From the NCBI RefSeq assembly GCF_039994875.1, contig NZ_CP121196.1, positions 4,216,001 to 4,280,000 of the forward strand: DNA of 64,000 nucleotides. The letters run 5' to 3'. How positions within the stretch are numbered: the stretch's first letter is position 1; each line of letters starts with the position of its first letter. Both the position numbers and the translations under genes were made by a program. Under the pieces are notes generated by a model. That model was not told the DNA's origin and did no database searches. It saw only the letters and a program-made list of their open reading frames with translations. Below are positions 1-9,300 of the stretch, piece by piece. This DNA is from Telmatobacter sp. DSM 110680 (GTDB lineage: Bacteria > Acidobacteriota > Terriglobia > Terriglobales > Acidobacteriaceae).

Positions 1-1485
1 CTCGACTTCAGCGATTCCGATGCGCCTGTTCGCCGCGAGTACCGGCATCTTCTGCCGCGGGGTTGAAAGAAAGCCGCGCGGCATTTCCCAGTTAGGCAGG
101 ATGCGGAATCGGCTGAGCACGGTCTTGGCGGTCTTGCCGCTGAGATACACGTGGATGGAACGCGCAGCACGATGTCCGTTGGCCACGGCTTCAACGAGAA
201 TGCGTGGCCCGAAAGCCACATCGCCGCCTGCGAACACACCGGGGGCGGTCGTCATCAGGTTCTCGTCGATCTTGAGGATTCCACGCGGGGTAACTTCGAC
301 ACCTTCCTCGCCGCTGAGGAAGGAGAGATCGGCTTGCTGGCCGATCGCGAGAATTACGCTGTCGCACGGGATAATTTTCTCTTCATCGCTGAACGCTGGA
401 TTGAAGCGGCCATTCTCATCAAAAACCGTTAGACAGCGCCGAACCTTGAGCCCGGTGACGACGCCATTCTCTCCGACGATTTCTTTCGGTCCCCAGCCAT
501 TGTCGACCACGATGCCTTCGTGTTCGGCTTCGTCGACTTCGCCTTTCCAGGCGGGCATTTGCACGCGTGATTCAAGGCTGACCAGTTCCACTTCTTCGGC
601 ACCTGATCGCATTGCCATGCGGGCGGCATCAAACGCTGGTTGCAGACCCTTCGCGTCTTCATCCTCTTCTGCAAAATCGACTGCTTCATGCACAAGACGC
701 ACTGCGGCGCGAGCAACATCGATGGCTACATTGCCGCCGCCGACGACAACAACTCGCTTGCCGAGTTCAATCTCGAATCCGAGATTTACATTGATGAGAA
801 AGTCGATTCCGTTGTAAACGCCCGCCAGGTGCGCGCCCGGGATGTTCAGTTCGCGACCTTTGTTCAAGCCTGTAGCCAGCAAGACAGAATCGAACTTCGA
901 CCTAAGTTCCTTGAAGGAGATATCGCGACCAAGGGTTACGCGCGTGTGCAGCGTAACGCCCATGGCGAGAATATTGTCGACTTCCATCTTGATAATTTCG
1001 CGTGGAAGGCGAAATTGGGGAATACCGAGATAAAGCATTCCACCCGGAACGGGCGCCGACTCGAATACCTCAACGGTGTAACCGAGCAGGGCAAGATCGT
1101 GCGCACAAGTAAGACCGCATACGCCAGCTCCGATTACTGCAATCTTCTTTCCACGCTTCTGAGGAGGCTGCAGTTTCTTCCGGGCAGGATCGTGGCCAGT
1201 TCCAAGATTGTGCCGATCCGTGGCGTAGCGCTTGAGAGCGCAGATGGCGATCGGCTCGTCAATTTTGCCGCGCCGGCAGTTGTCTTCGCAGGGATGCGCG
1301 CAGATTCTTCCCAGGACATAAGCAAAGGGATTTGGCGCGCGGGCAAGCAGATACGCTTCTTCGTCCTTGGATATTCCAATGGCCTGCACGTAGCGGCCAC
1401 ACTCGGTGTGAATGGGGCAGGCGGCACGGCAAGGAATATTCTTGTCGAAGTAGTCTCGGTCCGGAACCGTGATGGAATAGCGCAT
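1..1485 (-). CDS. GltD-like FAD/NAD(P)-dependent oxidoreductase with N-terminal Fe-S domain (partial, 3' end beyond window)
   Basis: Read directly on the minus strand: one open frame runs from an ATG at 1485 to the left edge without a stop, so the gene is cut by the window. The N-terminus has the cysteine pattern of the Fer4_20 / dihydropyrimidine-dehydrogenase domain II (CRAACPIHTEC, then CAHPCEDNC), which binds 4Fe-4S clusters. A first dinucleotide fold (VIGAGVCGL) and a second (VVVVGGGNVAID) follow, then a GDV near the visible end, as in the glutamate synthase small subunit family. These proteins move electrons between NAD(P)H, flavin and Fe-S centres; the partner here is unknown. No GltB is visible. 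The start at 1485 has AGGGGA four bases upstream; an in-frame ATG at 1509 is an alternative. It lies about 140 bases downstream of the cytochrome gene on the same strand, so it may share that transcript. Confidence 0.85.
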   Translation of the reverse strand, partial: MRYSITVPDRDYFDKNIPCRAACPIHTECGRYVQAIGISKDEEAYLLARAPNPFAYVLGRICAHPCEDNCRRGKIDEPIAICALKRYATDRHNLGTGHDPARKKLQPPQKRGKKIAVIGAGVCGLTCAHDLALLGYTVEVFESAPVPGGMLYLGIPQFRLPREIIKMEVDNILAMGVTLHTRVTLGRDISFKELRSKFDSVLLATGLNKGRELNIPGAHLAGVYNGIDFLINVNLGFEIELGKRVVVVGGGNVAIDVARAAVRLVHEAVDFAEEDEDAKGLQPAFDAARMAMRSGAEEVELVSLESRVQMPAWKGEVDEAEHEGIVVDNGWGPKEIVGENGVVTGLKVRRCLTVFDENGRFNPAFSDEEKIIPCDSVILAIGQQADLSFLSGEEGVEVTPRGILKIDENLMTTAPGVFAGGDVAFGPRILVEAVANGHRAARSIHVYLSGKTAKTVLSRFRILPNWEMPRGFLSTPRQKMPVLAANRRIGIAEVE

Positions 1486-1560
1486 CCGTTCCCCTGTCTC
1501 GCTGTTCATGCAACTTCTGAATCTGATCGTGAACTGTTTGTTGCTGCTCTTATAGGAGGC

Positions 1561-1589
1561 TCCGGCGAGCGATACTGCTACTCGCCGGA
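1561..1589. other. 9-bp perfect inverted repeat (hairpin) between cytochrome and oxidoreductase genes
   Basis: TCCGGCGAG (1561-1569) and CTCGCCGGA (1581-1589) are perfectly complementary with an 11-base loop. It lies between two genes read on the minus strand. In the minus direction no T-run follows, so it is not a classical terminator for the cytochrome gene; it could be an attenuating or processing hairpin. Confidence 0.35.
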
Positions 1590-1626
1590 ATTTTGAGACA
1601 AGATCACCAAAGCGTAACGAAACGCT

Positions 1627-2037
1627 CTAGTGCTGCTGCGCCTTCAGCTTTTCAATTTCCTCGTCGCTCAACGATTTGAAGAACGCGGAAGGATTCTTAT
1701 CTTTGCGGTTCTCCTGGTCGTAGGCAAGGAAGTCATAGATTGTTTTTCCCTGAGAATCGCTAATCCCAGAGTTTGGCTTGTGCATCATGCGCTTCACGTA
1801 ACGATTCCACTCGGCAGTAGTCATGGTGGTGTTGATTGGACGCGCAATGGTGTGGCATTTCGAACACTTGTCCGTGAACACCTTGTAGCCCTTCTGCTGG
1901 TCAGCAGGATATTTAGAGACATCAACTTTGTCGGCGCCCTTGTCCTGGGGCAGCGTCACGTTGCTGCTGCTTTGTGCCGCAAGGAATATCGGAAGTGCCA
2001 AACCTGCGACAGCGATGATGCGAATTGCCTTCTGCAT
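1627..2037 (-). CDS. Small periplasmic monoheme c-type cytochrome
   Basis: 136 residues with a signal peptide (about 1-21, ending near FLAAQ) and a single heme-binding motif CSKCH at residues 58-62. A MM pair near 84-85 could supply the distal ligand. The length fits a one-heme soluble electron carrier in the periplasm. AGGAG lies 8-9 bases before the ATG and begins right after the stop of the upstream cytochrome-porin gene (14 bases between the coding regions), so the two are almost certainly cotranscribed. By analogy with iron-oxidation systems, where a periplasmic cytochrome accepts electrons from an outer-membrane cytochrome-porin, this is the likely partner; that role is inferred. Confidence 0.85.
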   Translation of the reverse strand: MQKAIRIIAVAGLALPIFLAAQSSSNVTLPQDKGADKVDVSKYPADQQKGYKVFTDKCSKCHTIARPINTTMTTAEWNRYVKRMMHKPNSGISDSQGKTIYDFLAYDQENRKDKNPSAFFKSLSDEEIEKLKAQQH

Positions 2038-2051
2038 TTTTCAATCTCCTC

Positions 2052-3350
2052 TTACCACGCGAATCTCAAATCAAGTTTGAAAAGCTTGTCTGTAGTCCCC
2101 AGCAGGGCCACGGGATCGCCATCGTGTTCCTCGTTGTAGGACGCACGGAGAATTACGTTGCCCATCTGCGTCATTGCATGCTCTACACCCACACCCCATG
2201 CCCGCGTATGCATCGTCGGCTGCAGAGTTATTTTTTGAGTTCCGCGATCAAGACGGGCCATAAATGCAGTGCCGGTCTTGATGTAGTAATCGCCCTCTAC
2301 GTGGTAGGTATTGGAGGTGTAGTTCTGTCCCGTATCTCCCTGGTCCCACTGCCAATCGTCGCGGCCGTGAATATATCCGCCGAGCACGTCGAGCTTGTCA
2401 AAGAACAGGTAGTTTCCCATAGCTCCGACGCGATCGAAGGAGGGGGTGTAGGTGAACTCATTTTCAGCGCCGGCATTTTGTACTTGGTCTTTCGATCCGT
2501 GGTAGTACATCGCGGTCACGCCGCCATCTGGCCCGAACCAGTAGTCGCCGTCAACCCAGAAATCCTTCGCGTTTTTTGTCGAAGCATTCAGAATCGCATT
2601 GCCATTGGCGTCCAGGCCATTTGTTACCTTGGCTGAAACGGCGAAGATGTTTTTGAAATAGTTAGAAGCCCATGTATAGCCACCGTCGACGCCGACAGGC
2701 GCCTGATCGAGTGTCACGCCGTTCGGGTCAGTGTTGGTGAGAAAGTATGCCGGGTCTGGGAAGAGGTTATAAAACATCGCCGCCCGCGTGCCTTCACCTT
2801 CCTGCATGTGCATCTGGCCGGCCTTGAGGAAGTAGCTGCTGTTCGCACGGCCACCATGCCACTGCCCAAATCCCTGCTCGAGGCCATTGGATCCGTCCTG
2901 ATACATCTCGTAGTGAACGAAGTAAGAGAAGCCGGTCTCGGGTACTGGTCCAGCAACGAACAGAGCCGCCTCGTCGAGATTGAAGCTGAAGGCGGAGGTG
3001 TCAGTTGCCGGAGGTGTTGTGCCGGTTTCCGCGATGTTCTTGTCTTCGGTGGCGCTTGCCTGGAGCAGAATCGCGAAGGTATTTATGAGATCGAACTTGA
3101 TGTTCTTATCGAGCGCCGTGATCTTAGGCGCTGGCTTGCTCCCGTCCATCTCGTCCGGAGGCATCCGATATCCGAGCCGCTTGAACATGTAGCCGTTCTT
3201 GTTGAGTGCCGGGGGAACCGTGTGGCAGGTGTAGCACCTTACGCCATACTTGCGTGCAAACGCTGGAATCGCGTTACCGGGTTGTGGCATCAGCAGGACT
3301 AAGCCAAACACCAGCAGGATTGCTTTGAGGCATGAGTTCCAGACTTTCAT
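2052..3350 (-). CDS. Cyc2-like outer-membrane cytochrome-porin fusion
   Basis: 432 residues: a signal peptide to about residue 27, immediately followed by one heme motif CYTCH (39-43) in the context FARxxGxxCxxCHTxxPxL...G..FKxxGY, then about 360 residues rich in alternating aromatic/polar segments and ending in a terminal aromatic (FAW), as in outer-membrane beta-barrels. One N-terminal c-type heme fused to a porin-like barrel is the architecture of Cyc2, the outer-membrane Fe(II) oxidase of neutrophilic and acidophilic iron oxidisers, and the heme context resembles it. Related cytochrome-barrel proteins of unknown function also exist in other phyla, so iron oxidation is not proven. It is first in a cluster with a monoheme cytochrome, preceded by a -24/-12 promoter and a two-component system. 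AGGAG sits at 3360-3364. Confidence 0.7.
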   Translation of the reverse strand: MKVWNSCLKAILLVFGLVLLMPQPGNAIPAFARKYGVRCYTCHTVPPALNKNGYMFKRLGYRMPPDEMDGSKPAPKITALDKNIKFDLINTFAILLQASATEDKNIAETGTTPPATDTSAFSFNLDEAALFVAGPVPETGFSYFVHYEMYQDGSNGLEQGFGQWHGGRANSSYFLKAGQMHMQEGEGTRAAMFYNLFPDPAYFLTNTDPNGVTLDQAPVGVDGGYTWASNYFKNIFAVSAKVTNGLDANGNAILNASTKNAKDFWVDGDYWFGPDGGVTAMYYHGSKDQVQNAGAENEFTYTPSFDRVGAMGNYLFFDKLDVLGGYIHGRDDWQWDQGDTGQNYTSNTYHVEGDYYIKTGTAFMARLDRGTQKITLQPTMHTRAWGVGVEHAMTQMGNVILRASYNEEHDGDPVALLGTTDKLFKLDLRFAW

Positions 3351-3376
3351 GTGCGGGAGCTCCTGCCTGTCTCCAC

Positions 3377-3392
3377 TGCATCTCTGGTGCCA
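3377..3392 (-). promoter_or_regulatory. Sigma54 (-24/-12) promoter of the cytochrome-porin operon
   Basis: On the minus strand the sequence TGGCACCAGAGATGCA has GG and GC exactly ten bases apart and seven of the eight conserved TGGCAC...GC positions of the RpoN consensus. Transcription would begin near 3366, giving a leader of about 16 bases that still includes the AGGAG site. Just upstream, CTTAA (3405-3409) and TTAAG (3420-3424) form an inverted repeat that could be the activator's binding site, though it is closer than usual. The gene directly upstream encodes a sigma54 activator, which supports the call. Confidence 0.75.
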
Positions 3393-3450
3393 AACGTTGG
3401 CTGTCTTAAAATGAGCTACTTAAGCGGCGCGTGGAAGAGAAGTGGGGATT

Positions 3451-4851
3451 CTATTCCCCGCTTTCCTGCGGCAGTTGGGGGTTGAATTCCCCAGTCTGTG
3501 CGTCTTTTTCACGTTTCATAAGCGCATAGAACGTCTTACGGTCCACTCCGGCTTCGCGAGCAGCAGCGCTCACGTTTCCATTGCAGCGGGCAAGCACGGC
3601 ATTAGCATATGAGCTCTCAAAGCTGGCGAGATACTGCTCTCGCGCATCCTTCCACGGAAGCGCAGAAAGGCTGCTGACCGCTTCCACCCTTGGCGAATCT
3701 TCTTCCACATCTTCCGCGCCAAGAACACCATCAGCATGCAAGGCCGTTAACCGCTCCATGACGTTCTTCAGTTGGCGAACATTGCCGGGCCACCGTTCCT
3801 TGAGAAGTGCTTCATAGAACTGAGGTGAGCCGATGATGCTCTTGCCGTAGCGGCGCGAGAATCGCTCCAGAAAGAAACGGGCAAGACGTGGAACGTCTTC
3901 CGGTCTCTCGCGCAATGGCGGAAGCTTTACGGTGATCACGCTGAGGCGATAGTAGAGTTCTTCGCGAAACGTTCCAGACTTGATTTTGGCCGCAAGGTCT
4001 TGGTTGGTGGCGCATAGAATGCGGCAATCCACGCGTACTAGCGACAATCCTCCGAGACGTCGAAGAGCTCGTTCTTCGACAAAACGAAAGAGACGAGTCT
4101 GAAGCTCTACTCCAAGATCTCCGATTTCGTCGAGGAAGAGCGTCCCCCCCTCTGCTGACTCGATCAGACCTTTCTTGGTACGTTCTGCCCCTGTGAACGC
4201 GCCCTTTTCGTAGCCGAACAGTTCGCTTTCGATCAAAGAACCCGGCATAGCGCTGCACTCTACTGGAACAAAAGGTCCATCCTTGCGTCGGCTCTGGTCA
4301 TGGATCAAGCGGGCAGTCACTTCCTTACCTGTCCCGCTTTCTCCCAGAATCATCACGGTTGCATCGGTGCCTGCCGCCCTGCGGCACTTGTCCATCTGGT
4401 CCAGCATCGCCGCATTGTGGCTTTGCGCAGCATCAACCTCACCCAAGGATTCCAGGCGGCTCTTCAGCTTCTCGACTTCGTGCTCGAGGGTAGCGTGAGA
4501 GAGCGCCCGCTTAACCACCAGAAGAAGTTCCTCGCGCTTGAAAGGCTTCTGTAGATAGTCGAAAGCGCCATTTCGAATGGCGAGCACAGCGCCTTCAACC
4601 GATCCGAATGCGGTGAGGAAGACGATCGGAATAGAGGGTTGTGCTTCATGCAGTTTCGCAAATACTTCTTCACCGGTCATTCCAGGCATGCGCACATCCA
4701 GCAACACCAGATCGGGCGGATGCGCAAATGCATCCGCCAGGCCCACGGCCGGATCCACGAATGTGCAGACTGTAACACCGGGCATTCGAAGCATTCGCTG
4801 AATGTTTTCACCCAGCGCAGCTTCGTCATCGATCACCAGGATGCGGCTCAC
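3451..4851 (-). CDS. NtrC-family sigma54-dependent response regulator
   Basis: 466 residues in the standard three-part layout. A receiver domain has Asp-Asp near residue 8-9, the phosphoacceptor D52 in LLDVRMPG and K102 in QKPF. The AAA+ domain has Walker A GESGTGKE (170-177), the sigma54-contact loop GAFTGA (218-223) and Walker B LFLDEIG. A Fis-type helix-turn-helix lies at about 420-450 (NVSAAAREAGVDRKTFYALM). It activates RNA polymerase-sigma54 when phosphorylated. The start overlaps the kinase gene stop by four bases (ATGA), so the pair is translationally coupled. The nearest sigma54 promoter lies just downstream, before the cytochrome-porin gene, which is the likely target. Confidence 0.95.
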   Translation of the reverse strand: MSRILVIDDEAALGENIQRMLRMPGVTVCTFVDPAVGLADAFAHPPDLVLLDVRMPGMTGEEVFAKLHEAQPSIPIVFLTAFGSVEGAVLAIRNGAFDYLQKPFKREELLLVVKRALSHATLEHEVEKLKSRLESLGEVDAAQSHNAAMLDQMDKCRRAAGTDATVMILGESGTGKEVTARLIHDQSRRKDGPFVPVECSAMPGSLIESELFGYEKGAFTGAERTKKGLIESAEGGTLFLDEIGDLGVELQTRLFRFVEERALRRLGGLSLVRVDCRILCATNQDLAAKIKSGTFREELYYRLSVITVKLPPLRERPEDVPRLARFFLERFSRRYGKSIIGSPQFYEALLKERWPGNVRQLKNVMERLTALHADGVLGAEDVEEDSPRVEAVSSLSALPWKDAREQYLASFESSYANAVLARCNGNVSAAAREAGVDRKTFYALMKREKDAQTGEFNPQLPQESGE

Positions 4852-5933
4852 TCCGTCTTTCCTCCAGCGAACCAGTGGTAAGGCTGGCCACGCGTGAATC
4901 GCGCAGGCGGCAGCTCAACCACGAAGCTGGCGCCTCCGCCGTCTCTAGGCTCGTAACGGATTCGGCCATCATACATATCCAACAGGCTGGCTGCCAAAAA
5001 TAGCCCCAGGCCTAGCCGCTCTCGTCCCGTACTCTGCGAGACAAATGGTTCGAAGAGATGACCGCGAATGCTATCCGGCACTCCTGGTCCGTTGTCTTCG
5101 ACCTTGACGACCACTCTCGCTCCGGCAGTGCGATAGGGCTCGAGCCGTACCCAGACTGTGGCATTGGCTCGTTCTTTCAGTGCTTCTACCGCATTGCTTA
5201 AGAGGCCTCGCACCACTTCACCAACTACATGTTCCGGCACATCGACGCGCGGCACCTCCGAAGCCTCCAACAGAAGCTTCACCCCACGACTGGAAGCTGA
5301 AGGCCGCTGCGCTTCGAGTGCGTCTTCCAGAGACTTTTGCGGAACGGATGCATCAAACACCTCTCCGCCGCGCTCGCGCCGCAACGCCTGGAGCAGCGTG
5401 CTCGCGATGCTGGTCATGTATTGAGTCTCTTTGAGCATCTGCTCGAGATCGGCACAGATGGCTCGATCCTCCTTGCGCTCCTCGAGAAGAACTTCAATAC
5501 GACCCGCGACAATCGCAAGAGGATTGTTGAACTCGTGCATAAATCCGGCAGTAAATTGACCGAGCAGAGTGAGTTGGTGAGATAACCTGGCCTGCCGATC
5601 CGCCGCCTGCAACTCCTCTCGCAAACGCGACGTGCGGTAACGCACCGTGTCTAGTTGGAGTTTCAACTGAACTACTTCTTCGTCGGAAGCCGCTGCACGT
5701 GCGAGCAAGCGGCGGCAATCGCGCCGGAAATAAATCAAAGCCGGAAGCGGTGCAAGAACGACTGCAAGGCCCGAAAGTAGAATCCCGGCGGGGAGATATC
5801 TTTGCCCAATCCAGTACGCAAGGCCCAGAATCGGAAATACCAAGCATCCGCTCAGCCAGAGGAGAAGCCTCTCGCGCTGTTTTGACTGGTTCGTGCCAGC
5901 GTCATATTCTCGCGTCTTGGACATACCGCTCAA
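4848..5933 (-). CDS. Membrane sensor histidine kinase (NtrB-like)
   Basis: 361 residues. Two membrane helices lie at about 24-42 and 48-69 with almost no periplasmic loop, so the signal is probably sensed in the membrane or cytoplasm. A coiled coil follows (about 85-120), then the phosphoacceptor H133 in FMHEFNNPLA, N-box NAVEAL, G1-box DNGPGVP and G2-box GLGLF. It phosphorylates the adjacent regulator, with which it overlaps by four bases. No PAS or GAF domain is visible. Confidence 0.92.
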   Translation of the reverse strand: MSGMSKTREYDAGTNQSKQRERLLLWLSGCLVFPILGLAYWIGQRYLPAGILLSGLAVVLAPLPALIYFRRDCRRLLARAAASDEEVVQLKLQLDTVRYRTSRLREELQAADRQARLSHQLTLLGQFTAGFMHEFNNPLAIVAGRIEVLLEERKEDRAICADLEQMLKETQYMTSIASTLLQALRRERGGEVFDASVPQKSLEDALEAQRPSASSRGVKLLLEASEVPRVDVPEHVVGEVVRGLLSNAVEALKERANATVWVRLEPYRTAGARVVVKVEDNGPGVPDSIRGHLFEPFVSQSTGRERLGLGLFLAASLLDMYDGRIRYEPRDGGGASFVVELPPARFTRGQPYHWFAGGKTE

Positions 5934-6318
5934 GTGTAGTGCTTTCAGCTAGAAGGATCGGGCAGTCACAGACACTTGTTTCCCCAACCATCGATCTCAG
6001 TGAACGCCAATGCCGGTCACTTCGGACCAACGGGACGGCGCGCGGTCGTCGGTTTTTGGGATCACAATCCGATAATCAGTGTTAGATCTGCGGCGCAGTC
6101 GCTGCGTGAGGTCGTGAATTATGAAGGGCGCCATCATCTCACCCGCTCGATTGCTGACACGAATTGGCCGCTGCTGAAGCACCATTCCGTCTCTTTGAGC
6201 GCGATCGCGCCAGTGACGCAGAGAAGTTCTAGATTTCCGCCACTTACGATACTCAGGTCAGGAGAACACGCTGCGAGCACGCCAGTGCTGTGAGGTGGTT
6301 GTTTTCACAGAAGGGTGG
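5934..6318. other. Intergenic region without a recognised gene
   Basis: 385 bases between the kinase start and the end of the giant GH13 gene, both on the minus strand. Short frames in both directions have no recognisable protein features. It should hold the promoter of the two-component operon; no convincing -35/-10 or -24/-12 pair was identified. Confidence 0.5.
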
Positions 6319-9300
6319 CTATTTCTTTGAATTACCCCGCAGATCCTTTTGAGTTGTTGGATCATCGGCGACCTTTGCTTGTGGGACGTCGCCATCTTGC
6401 GATTTTTGTTCTGACGTTTTATCTGGCAGCGCAGTTCGCGGCTCTTTGGTTACTGACTCCGACGTGGTTTCCGGCTTCTCGCGAGCTAGCAGCGCGTCAA
6501 GACGGTACTCAGCATTATCGGCTTCAGCGGAAGCGGAGTGCACCTTTTCGCTCAAGGCTTGCAACTCTGCCTTGCTGGGCGCTGGTTCGCCGGCAATCGC
6601 AAGCAGGGCCGGCATCTGCAGCCACCAGAGCAATTCTTCGTAGGGCTCGCACACCAAATAGGTGTGACCGCCAGCCTCGTGAACACCAGCCAACCAGCGG
6701 ACATCAGGGTCAGTCCAGAGAGCGCGCTGAAGGCCAGCGACGATTGGTTCTGCAGCCACAGCGACCGGAACCTTTGCTATCGGAACGAATTTCGCCGTTT
6801 TTCCAAGAACATTTGCATCGCCAGCGATCGGTCCGGGGGTGTCGGCAGGCTTCACTTCACTGCCCTCCAACGTGGGAGTAACAAACTCCGGCGCATCCGA
6901 CACTTCCTTCCCACTTTTGGACTGTGCCAGCAGGACGACCTTGATGCGAGCGGCAGCACGCCATCCGGTTTCGCCTTCGAATCCGAGGCGGGTGAATGAC
7001 TCGGCAAGTGGCTGGCGCAGGCGCAGGCGATCAAAGAGGTCGAGCGCGACTTGTTCCGGCTTTTCTGCGTCGATAGAGTCCGCAAGTGTTTCAAGAGCAC
7101 ACCAGGCGATAATGGGACCCCACATGGCGGTCGCGGTCATTTGCGGACTGGGGCTGGGAAGAACGCGACGCGCAGCGGCTGTCCACGGTTTCGGAAAGAG
7201 CGTTTCAACAACTGGAATACGCATAGCTGCGCTGAGGCGTTCGCGGAAGGCAGGCCCGAGCAGTCCGGGCATGGTCATGTCCTTTTGGATACCGGAGCGC
7301 GAACGATACGCCGGCTGCGCGACGCGCAGGAATGCCTCGCAGCGGGTCCATGCAACATTGAACAGCTCGCTGCGCTTGCGATTCACCTTGCGATCGAGAG
7401 CCGCACTTACGGTACCGGTTCCGGCGGTGGCGCGCGGATGTTCGGCCAGGTCGGTGAGGAGGCGAATCATGTCCTGATCGAGAAGGGCATGGACTGATTG
7501 ATACAGGGGCTGTAACTCCATGTCGACCAGCGCGTCATCAAGGCTGGGGACGCCACGACCGTTGAGTTGATCGCAGAGGCGGTCCCACGGCTTCTCAGCG
7601 GATGCCCATTTCTCATGCCAGTCCATAAATACGTGGCACTGGTAGGCGCTCAATTGCAGCGTGATGCCTCGGCTGGCGAACTCGTTGGCGCGACGAAGAT
7701 ACTCAAGTCCGGTAAGCGTGTCGCGGTAGGCGAGAATTGCGCCGGTATCTCCGCCGAATCCCAGGCCATCGCCGATGGTGCGCTGGCGGAGTTGAGAAGT
7801 ACCCTTGTCGGCGTATGCGGCGGAGTTATGGATGGTGCCGTGCGCGGTGCCGTAGTGATTGTTGTAGACGATAAGTGCGCGCTCGTTGCCGGTGCGGTTG
7901 GAGTAGGCGAAGATGTTTTCGTCGACGGAACCGGAGCCTTCGAAAAAGTCGTAGAGCAGGAAGTTGTGGCTCTCGGCAAAGACCCAGCGGCGTTTGAGCA
8001 GGGGGGCGATTTCACGATCGTGGCGCTCCACTAGCCAGTGATCGGGCGTCTCGTCGTAACGCGGGCGGTAGTACTCCATTCCATACTTTTCTGTGAAGCC
8101 TTCGATCTGTCCGTGGCCGAACATCGGGAGGCCGGGCAACGTGGCCATCAGGGCAGCAACGCCGAAACATTTGTCGCCTTTGCCAAATTGATCAATTGCC
8201 GTTCTTTCATCAGGATTGCTCATGAAGTTGACGTAACGCTTCATGATGTCCGGATCGAATTCAAGCGTGTTTTTGATGACCGAACGATACTCGGCGTTTT
8301 TCTCGTCGCGCATCATGTTCATGAAGGCGCTGTTGTAGACGCGATGCATGCCGAGGGTGCGAACGAAGTAGCCTTCCATGAGCCAGAAAGCTTCGGCGAG
8401 CAGCAGCGTGCCCGGCACTTCAGCGGCAACACGATCCACCACTTCGCGCCAGAATTCATGGGGCATGTGCTGGTTGAATTCCGCCTGGCTCATGCTGTAT
8501 TCGGCACGCGAAGGAATGGCACCACTGGATCCCGGGCCTGGAAACCAGAGTCGATGAAAGTGGCGCTTGGCAAGCGTCATGGCGGCGTCGAAGCGGATGA
8601 CTGGGAAGAGGCGCGCCACGTAAAGGATGGTTTGAATCACCTGCTCCCGCACGGCAGGATTCAGGTAATCGAGTTGCGCGGTATCGTTCCAGGGAAAGCT
8701 GGTGCCGTCGTTGCCGTGATAGATGTAGCGGGTGTCGTTGGTCCACTTGTCTCGGCGCTGGAAGACAACGGCTGCATCGGTTTGTTCAAAGTAATGGTCG
8801 TCGATTTTGATTTCGACGCGGCCATCGTGCGATAGGTCGGGGCCGTTGAAGCTGTACGCAGGGTAGGGCTTGTCCGGGCGGGAGATGAACCACTCCGGAT
8901 GCTCGATGACCCACGGCGAATCGATGCCCATGTGGTTGGGCACCATGTCGCTGGCGAGGCGAATGCCCTTGTGATAGCAGCGGTCGCGCAGATTGATATA
9001 GGCGGATTCACCGCCAAGATCTTCGGCGATTTTGTAGTCGAAGAGAGAGTACGCCGAGGCTACAGCGTCCTGGTTGCCGCAGAGTTGCTTGATTGTCTTC
9101 GATGCACGGCTGCGTTCCCAGACGCCGATGAGCCAGAGAGAATTAAGACCGCGATGGGCGAGGGTTGCAAGCTCTTCGTCGGGGATCTGGTCGAGACGGT
9201 GGATGTGACGGCCGTACTGCTTGCTGAGCTGCGCGAGCCAGACGTAGGTGCTCTTTGCAATCAGTACAGTGTTCGGCATCCACGCGGTGTCGGGACTGAA

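Noticed and set aside
640..1596. 318-codon plus-strand frame at the left end
   Set aside because: It is antisense to the GltD-like gene, which has cysteine motifs and two dinucleotide folds in the minus frame.
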